A stretch of 64,000 nt of DNA from Okapia johnstoni (Eukaryota > Chordata > Mammalia > Artiodactyla > Giraffidae), in contig CM044314.1 of NCBI GenBank assembly GCA_024291935.2, forward strand, positions 25,022,001-25,086,000, written 5' to 3'. The notes below the pieces were generated by a model. The model saw nothing but the letters and a program-made list of their open reading frames with translations, did no database searches and was not told the origin of the DNA. The translations under genes were made by a program, and so were the position numbers. Below, in pieces: positions 22,381 through 64,000 of this stretch; positions within the stretch are counted from its first letter, which is position 1, and each line of letters opens with the position of its first letter.

Positions 22381-25269
22381 GAGTCTGCAGCAGGGTGTCT
22401 CTCATAAGCCCAAGGGCCCTGTAACTGTCCTGCCTGGACTTGACTTGCATCCTAGCTCCACTGGCTGTGAGAGTCTGTACCTCAGCTTCCCCCTTAGTAA
22501 GACAGAGACAGTTGTAGGACCTTCGTCAGAGGGCAGTTGTGAGGTGTGTATGTGCTAATAATATATGCCAGATACTTAAACAGGCCAGCGCTTAAATAGT
22601 TCAGGACCAAGGTGAACTGATTATTATCATCTCCCTCCCAACCCTCACAGCATGCCGATAACTTCTCTTTGCCCACATGAGTCTCTTCCGCCATTAGCCC
22701 CAGGGTCTTGCCTGAAGGACACCTAGCACTAAATGAACTCACGTTGCTATCGCTGGAGGACAGGTCGTTCCTGGCCCTCCCCTGCCCCCTGGTGGTCACT
22801 CTCAGTATTGCCCCAAGGCACCACACGGGACCCTTTCCTGCAAGTTTGGGGACTGGCCCTGGGTGGGTTTAAGGCTCTGAACATATAGGCAGGACCATGT
22901 AAAGCAGACTGGGCTGTTGGTGGTGCTGAGCTCCCTCTCCATTTACACAATGGTAACATGTGCCTGATGGGCACAAGGGGTAGACGGGGGTGGGAGGGAG
23001 ATGTCAGAAGAGGGGGAAGCCCTAGAAGCAGCAGGACCCTAGGGGAACAGGAGCCCAGGTGGAAAGTAATCCCCTTTTCCTCAGCCCATCCTGCAGCAGG
23101 CTGCTTGCTCATCTGCAAGGGCTCTCCAGGGCCTGCCACATCCCTGCTGTGTGGATCACCCTCCGCGGCTCTGAGCCAGCTGCTGCCTCACCTCCCACCA
23201 TCTGATCACCCTGAGGTCTGGTCACCTGCCTTGAGGACTTTGCTTGTGTTGCTGAATACATTTTTATCTCATGGGCTGCTCCAGGAAACCTCCCAAACTC
23301 CCTTCTTTCACCTGGAGTATAAGACGACACCACAGATGTCTCATCACAGACAAGGGAGCAGATGACAGTGTGAGTCCCAGGTGAGGCAAAATTTCCCCTT
23401 GGCAAAATCGGCCCTGATGAAGCCTCTGTTTCTCAACATGGAGCCCAGAACTCAATAGGTGCTCAGGAAAATGACTGTAAAATTCAGCCCAACTTTGTAA
23501 GTTGGGTTGAGGCAATTTGTTATTTATGCCATGTTCAGTGCACAGGACACCAGCCACTCACAGTGGCTCAGGCAGAGCTAGGGCAGCCTGCAATAACAAA
23601 CTAACAGCTCCAGCATCTCAGAGGCTTAACATGCAATCCTTTATGTTTCCTTTTGAGAAGTTTGTTGCTGGTCAGATGGCTCTCCAGGACCCTGCTGCCA
23701 GCATCCTGTGGCCCCCTGGAGCTGCCTTGATATAATGGTGGTGTTCCACTTACATGGCCAGCCACCTGTTGCCAGGAGGTTGAGAAATAATGATTGAGCA
23801 AGGGACGATCCTGGAGCACTCAAGTCTCATCTACGGAGGGCTTCAGTCTGAGTCTTAGTTTATCTGTCAAATGAGGGGTTGGGTCCGTGGGGCCAGTTAG
23901 GGAGCTTTCTCAGTGGCCTTGCATGGAGATGAGAAGACCCCAAAAGGGCCACAGTCAGCCCCAAGCATGGAGCAACACAGGCCCCTTGCTGCCCCCGCTA
24001 CAGGCATACTGAGAAATGCACGACCTAGGTCCACCTGTAGTCATTCCTGGACATGTGCACTGCTGGGGTCACAGCGAGGGCCCAGGGCACAAGCAGGCCA
24101 GGCTGCCCCAGGATGATGTGGGTACAGCCCAGGACAGGGCCTAGGGCCAGGGAAGAGACTCTGGGCACCTTCTGGGGGCCCTCCCCTAGCCCAGGGCCCC
24201 AGGTCCCAGGTGGCCCTCTGAAGACACAATCCCCACAGCCATGCTATGGTGGGGAGACCCAAGGAGCACCCAGATAACTCAGCCTCAAGGACTCCAACTC
24301 AGAGGCTGGGCAGCCAGAGCCAGTCCTAGGGGGCAGGATGCACAGAACAGCTCAGGGCTCAGCACGGTCCCTCGGTGGCTATGGGATGTGGGTGTGAGGA
24401 CCCCTGGGGGATCCACAGGGCAGAATCTGGCTGGATCTGGGCAAGGACAGGAGAGCTTCCAGGCAGGGTGAGTGCCCAACCTGGGGGTGTACAGAGACCC
24501 CAGTTGTGGGGTCCAGCAGAGCGGATTCAGGCTGTGCAGCTGAACACTGCACCCCAGGGCCCAGCAAAGTCTGAGATGCCAGGCAGCTGGGGCAGCCCCA
24601 GCGTGGGCCCAAGGTCTCCTCTGTGGCGGTCCCTTCTGGCTAGCTGCTCTTTCTCCCTAATCTTTGATCTTCACTGTGCCCTTCACTGTGCATCTGTTAG
24701 GGTGGGGTGGGGGGGTCTGCTTTTGTTCATTTGTTGTAAATAACATCAGATTTAGACTGAAATCCTACACACATTCTCGGGTGCCTGTCACTGCACTCAC
24801 TAAACTGCATGCCTGTGAACACTGACACTAAGAATGTACTACAGGCACTTGAGGATGCTTGGCACTGGGGCTGGTATTGCCAGGGTCTCAAAGGCTGCCC
24901 ACTCTAACCAGGGTCTCTTCTGCCTACTCCTACAGGCTGGCTCAGGGTGCTATAGCTTTGGGGTCCAGGGCAGTACATATGCCCTATGGGCAATCCAAGG
25001 GCTTTCCAAGGGGAATGTTGGCAGCCAGGACCTGGGCCTGGGTAGGGGGCCTGGCCTGACTGCCCACCCTCAAACCCAGCCCACCACACTGGTCCACTCC
25101 TCTCCCCAGTGTCCAAGACCCCCACCATCTTCACTGCAGAGCGGACAACAGCGAACGAGACAGAAACGACAAAGACATGGTTCTGTACAAAACCGGAAAT
25201 ATTTTTACTCTTTTAAAACTTTGATCTAAGTTACCTTAGACCTCATGGACTCGATACAAGAGTAATATG

Positions 25270-27061
25270 AATTGGGAAATAAAACACTTTAATAGCCACA
25301 ATAAACTTTGTTAGAAATGTACATGTTGCCAAAATAATAATAATAAAATTAAAAAAATAAAAGAGAGGAAGAGAGAGAACAGCTTGATGGCCAGGTTAGA
25401 TTATATAAATGTTCAACAAGGACAGGAAAGGAAACCTTCAAAACGCCGGGTCAGAATAGTCAGGGCCCCGTGAGGCTCGCCCCTTCCAGCCTCTGGGCCC
25501 CGGGGCTGTGTCCCCCAAACAGGATGAGCACGGATGGCAAGGCCCACATGAAGCTGCCTCTCCTCATGGACAGAACACCCAGGGATGGGCATATAAACAA
25601 AGCTCATAAGAAATGTACAAATATAAAAAGCTACAAACATTAATAAATTACAGCATCACAAAACACAGAAACACTTCACAAGGTGCTAGTAAAATAACTG
25701 TACCCCCACCCCCTTCATCAACAAGAAGGAAAGAAAGAGCTGGTATTCAAGTTGAAGATTCCTCTTCAAATGTGTCTGAAAGAGATCTTTCGTGTACTGT
25801 TTGCTTCTGTAAAGACAGATATAAGGCTGCACAGACATCACTTGTTTTTCAGGCAATACCTTAGTTCCTAAAAGAAAAAAATAATAATAATAACCATAAT
25901 AATACAAAGAAAGAAGGAAAAGGAAAAGCATCGGAAACCCAACTGTTCATCATACTCGGCAAAAAACTCGTATAAATGTTAATGAAGGACTCTATAGAAA
26001 GAAATTCCTAAAGATACTTTTACTCTTATAAAAAAGAAGTTATTTAAAAAGCTATTTACACGCTACATTCTATGAAAAATATGCTTCAGGAAATACATCT
26101 AAAATTAAAATACAGGATTGCCTGAGAAACAAATCCAGCCCCTCCATGTCGATGGGCAGACACGTGGTCCAGGAGCCACCCATGCACTCGACACCATATG
26201 TCAACAAGTGACAAGATAGAAGTGCCTGGCCCCCAAGTCCTTGGGCCACCCGGCCACCACCTGCCCCACCAGGCATATGGCGGAGTGCTTTGGCTGGGAA
26301 GTGCTTCTCGGAGTATAGATGGTCAGGCTGGATGAGGCCCGCCCATGTGGCTTAGCCTGGGCCCCCAAGGTGCCACACTGTGGCTGGGCCCGAGCCCTTC
26401 CCCGGGGACCCCATGATGGCTCCAGTTCGCCCCCACTGACACACTGACCCTGCTGCCAGCCCCAGCCGGCCCCAAGAAATGCCCCAGACATTCAGGGCAC
26501 AACACCCACCATCCGGGGAGCACAGAGGCTCCTCTCCTAACCGGACCGAACACTCTCTGGACCTGTCTGAGAATCACTTGGGAAGAGAAGGGGGGCACAT
26601 ACACACCCCGATTTCTCCTCCTCTTCCTCTCTAGTGTTCTTTGCCTTTTTTTAAGCCTCTGGAGGCTACCAGTCTGTGGCCAGCTCAGACTCTGGGCCTG
26701 GTGAGCATTGGCTCACTCCTCCTTCCTTGAAGGACTCATGCTCCCAGCAGAGCTGCAGAGGCCCTGCAATCACACCCATGCTCGGGGATGCCTGGAGGCT
26801 GTCCTGAAACTGGAATGGTCCTCAAACGGGCTGGGCCATGTTTCGGGAACTGGTCACTCTAAGCAACTTGAGAAAGGACGTCTGTCCACATTGGCAAGCT
26901 CCGCCTGCTGAAGCAACAGATGCTCATGTGTGGGGGGTGGTTGCTGGGAGGAGGCCAGGCCCTCCCTGGGTGAGGCAGCAGGGCCACCCTCCTGGGGGCT
27001 GATGTTCTAGCGGGGCTCCGGGGGTCCTGAGTGGAGCAGAAGGATCCTGGCTTTCCAAACT
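25270..27061 (-). other. PHF2: PHF2 3' untranslated region (distal end uncertain)
   Basis: Runs on from the stop codon as single-copy sequence. The part from 26.1 to 25.2 kb is AT-rich and contrasts with the GC-rich DNA beyond 25.15 kb. No AATAAA exists on the gene strand here; the best signal is ATTAAA at 25293-25288, putting cleavage near 25270. A later end near 25.18 kb, with the AGTAAA at 25208-25203 and a TGTTGT stretch beyond, is also possible. The length of about 1.8 kb is an inference. Confidence 0.7.
25288..25293 (-). terminator. Candidate polyadenylation signal ATTAAA
   Basis: The commonest variant of AATAAA, on the PHF2 strand near the point where AT-rich 3' UTR sequence ends. It is the only strong-variant hexamer noted in the last part of the presumed UTR. 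Confidence 0.45.
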
Positions 27062-62079
<35,018 letters not shown>

Positions 62080-62709
62080 CTGAAATGGAGGAGAAACAGA
62101 TTATCACCAGCTGTTAGCAACTCCTTAAGTGCTTCCCCTGCAAAGCTCGGCAACACCTCAGGAGGAAGGGAAGGTGGTATGAAGGCAGTTGAGGCAGAGT
62201 ATGTGTGGCAACAGTAGTTCACAGGGATGGGATGGGGGACTCAAAATGGAGAGGGAGGGTCAAAGAAGACCTCACCCTGTGTGACCGGGAGAGGCAGAGG
62301 GGACTGGCCAGACTTTAGGCTTGCCTCTAAGAGAGCCATCACTACCTGTCACCACAGAGCCCAGGGAGGCTGAGGTGGGAGGCGGGGGGTGGGGTGTCTC
62401 AGAGCCCGGGCACTCCTGTCACTTCACCATAGGCAGTCTGCAGCCATGGGCAGGGCCCCTGCGGACCCCGTGAAGGGGACTGCTGTAAGTCACCTTCCCC
62501 AGGGAGCTGTTCCACGGTGCTGGGACAACTAGATATCAGAAGGGTGAAACAGAACAATTACCTCACACCACATACAAAAAAATTAACTGAAAATGGATTA
62601 ACAATCAAAATGTGAGAGCTCAAACTATAACACTCTTAGAAGAAAACTCAGGGGTGGATCTTCATGACCTTGGATTCGGGCACGGATAGGACATCAAAAG
62701 TACAAGCAA

Positions 62710-63010
62710 CACAAGAAGGCAATGGCAGTCCACTCCAGGATTCTCGCCTGGGAAATCCCATGGACAGAAGAACCTGGCAGGCTATGTCCATGGGGTCACA
62801 AAAGAATCGGACATGACTTAGCGACTAAAGAAGACCATGCCAAAAATATTTTCAAGAGTACTAAAGAAGACCATGCCAAAAATATTTTCAAGAGTAAAAG
62901 ATATTTTCTTACCTCCACTGTTGCTTTAAAAATAGCATTAAAAAAAGATAAAATTAATGTGCCCAAACATTGTGAATAAAAGACAAAGTAACTAAAAGTT
63001 AAAAACAAAA
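62710..63010 (+). mobile_element. Composite Bov-A insertion with extra 3' sequence and target-site duplication
   Basis: A 14-bp perfect direct repeat (AAAAGTACAAGCAA at 62696-62709 and 63011-63024) bounds 301 bp. The first ~118 bases are a Bov-A unit. The remaining ~180 are not SINE: a 36-bp unit twice, then unknown sequence ending A-rich. This looks like one retroposition event carrying downstream sequence, though stepwise insertion is possible. Confidence 0.7.
62824..62895. repeat. Perfect 36-bp tandem duplication
   Basis: 62824-62859 and 62860-62895 are identical (start ACTAAAGAAGACC, end TTTTCAAGAGT). It overlaps the SINE end by a few bases. Confidence 0.96.
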
Positions 63011-63450
63011 AAAAGTACAAGCAATAAAAGAAAAAAGAGATAAATTGGACATCATTAAAATTTAGAACTTTTCTGCATTAAAGGACATCAAGAAAGTGAA
63101 AAGGCTTTTCACTGTACAGAATGGGAAAAAATATCTGCAAATCATATTCCTAATAAGGGTCTATCACTGAAATGAATAAAGAACTTCACAACTCAACAAC
63201 AAAAAAGACAAATCAATTTTAAAATGGTCAAAGGTTCTGAATAGAAATTTCTCCAAAGAAATACAAATGGCCAACAAGCTCACGAAGACCTCCTCAACAT
63301 CGTTAGTCATCTGGATGCCACTGAAATGCAAATCAAAACCATGAGATACAACTGCACATTCACTAGGATAGCTATAGTTGAAAAAAAGAAAATGGGAAAA
63401 GAGCAAGGACTGGTGAGGATGCAAAGAAATTAGAATGCTCTCATATCACA

Positions 63451-63662
63451 GGGCTTTCCTAGTGGCTCAGATAGTAAAGAATCTGCCCGCAATGCAGGAG
63501 ACCTGGGTTCAGTCTCTTGGTCGGGAAGATCCCCTGGAGAAGGGAACAGCAACCCACTCCAGTATTCTTGCCTGGAGAATTCCATGGACAGAAGAGAATG
63601 GCGGGATACAGTCCATGGGGTCACAGAGTCAGACACAACTGAGTGACTTTCACAATGGTTTA
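63451..63662 (+). repeat. Bov-tA SINE with target-site duplication
   Basis: Head GGGCTTTCCTAGTGGCTCAG (the first bases overlap the duplication) and full A unit. CATATCACAGGG at about 63442-63453 and 63663-63674 marks the target site. Confidence 0.92.
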
Positions 63663-64000
63663 CATATCACAGGGAGGAATGTAAAATGGTACAATTTCTA
63701 TGTAAAAATAGTATGGCAGTTCCTCAAAAAGTTAAACATAAAAGTATCAGATGACCCAGCAATTCTACTCCAAGGTATAGACCCAAAACAACTAAGAACA
63801 GTTTCTCAAACAAATCCTTGTACATAAATATTCATAGCAGCGGTAGTCGCAATAACCAAAAGATGGAAGCAAACCAAATGTCCATTAACTGATGAATGGA
63901 TAAACAAATTGCAGTGCTGCCATACAACGAAGTACTATTCAGCCTTAAAAAGGAACGAAGTGCTGATACACACTACAACAAAGATGAGCCTGAAAAGCAT

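Larger units (their letters stand above)
20661..25160. other. Intergenic DNA downstream of PHF2, no gene seen
   Basis: GC-rich, with old MIR and L2 pieces at 21165-21265, 21540-21680, 22250-22380 and 22440-22600. Many overlapping frames reflect GC content only. No exon chain or family match. Confidence 0.6.
62080..64000 (-). other. PHF2 intron 1 (3' part only)
   Basis: Single-copy from the exon 2 acceptor to about 62540, then L1 with inserts to the window edge. The intron continues beyond 64000 to exon 1. Confidence 0.88.
62540..64000 (+). repeat. Old L1 (sense), interrupted twice
   Basis: L1 ORF2 and 3' words (CCTCACACCACATACAAAAA near 62561; GAATGGATAAACAAATTGCA near 63893). Runs off the window end. 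Inserts at 62710-63010 and 63451-63662. Confidence 0.8.

Overview
The window is nuclear DNA from a ruminant. It carries the ruminant-specific SINEs Bov-tA and BOV-A2, the RTE-type LINE BovB, cetartiodactyl CHR-type SINEs and ruminant LINE tails, layered over old mammalian L1, L2 and MIR sequence. Species cannot be fixed from the sequence alone (cattle, sheep, goat or a close relative).

One protein-coding gene can be supported: PHF2 (PHD finger protein 2, a KDM7-family JmjC histone demethylase), on the minus strand. Twenty-one coding exons (exons 2-22 if the gene has 22) lie between 62079 and 27062. All have AG/GT borders, their phases join without a break, and the last ends in TAA at 27064-27062. 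The 3' UTR follows, down to about 25.2-25.3 kb. Exon 1 (start codon and N-terminal half of the PHD finger) lies beyond 64000. If exon 1 supplies the usual 98 coding bases, the protein is 1099 residues. This numbering puts the JmjC residues at the published positions His249, Asp251 and Tyr321.

Layout. 1-5.2 kb: old L1 in both orientations with younger CHR, Bov-A, BOV-A2, LINE-tail and BovB insertions. 5.2-10.4 kb: mostly single-copy intergenic DNA with three AT-rich, CpG-retaining blocks that look like conserved non-coding elements. 10.4-18.1 kb: a dense block of antisense L1 with nested BovB, SINEs and two unidentified poly(A)-tailed inserts. 18.1-25.2 kb: single-copy, GC-rich intergenic DNA with a fourth candidate element at 20.5 kb. 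25.2-62.1 kb: PHF2, with mostly short introns at its 3' end and repeat-rich introns 2 and 3. 62.1-64 kb: the 3' part of intron 1, mainly sense L1 with two SINE insertions.

No second gene, RNA gene, CRISPR array or prokaryote-style system was found. The least explained structures are a perfect 27-bp inverted repeat (53.24 kb), a target-site-flanked composite SINE insertion with an internal 36-bp duplication (62.7 kb), an unidentified antisense retrocopy (15.9 kb), and two intergenic blocks sharing a homeodomain/forkhead motif pair (9.6 and 20.5 kb).
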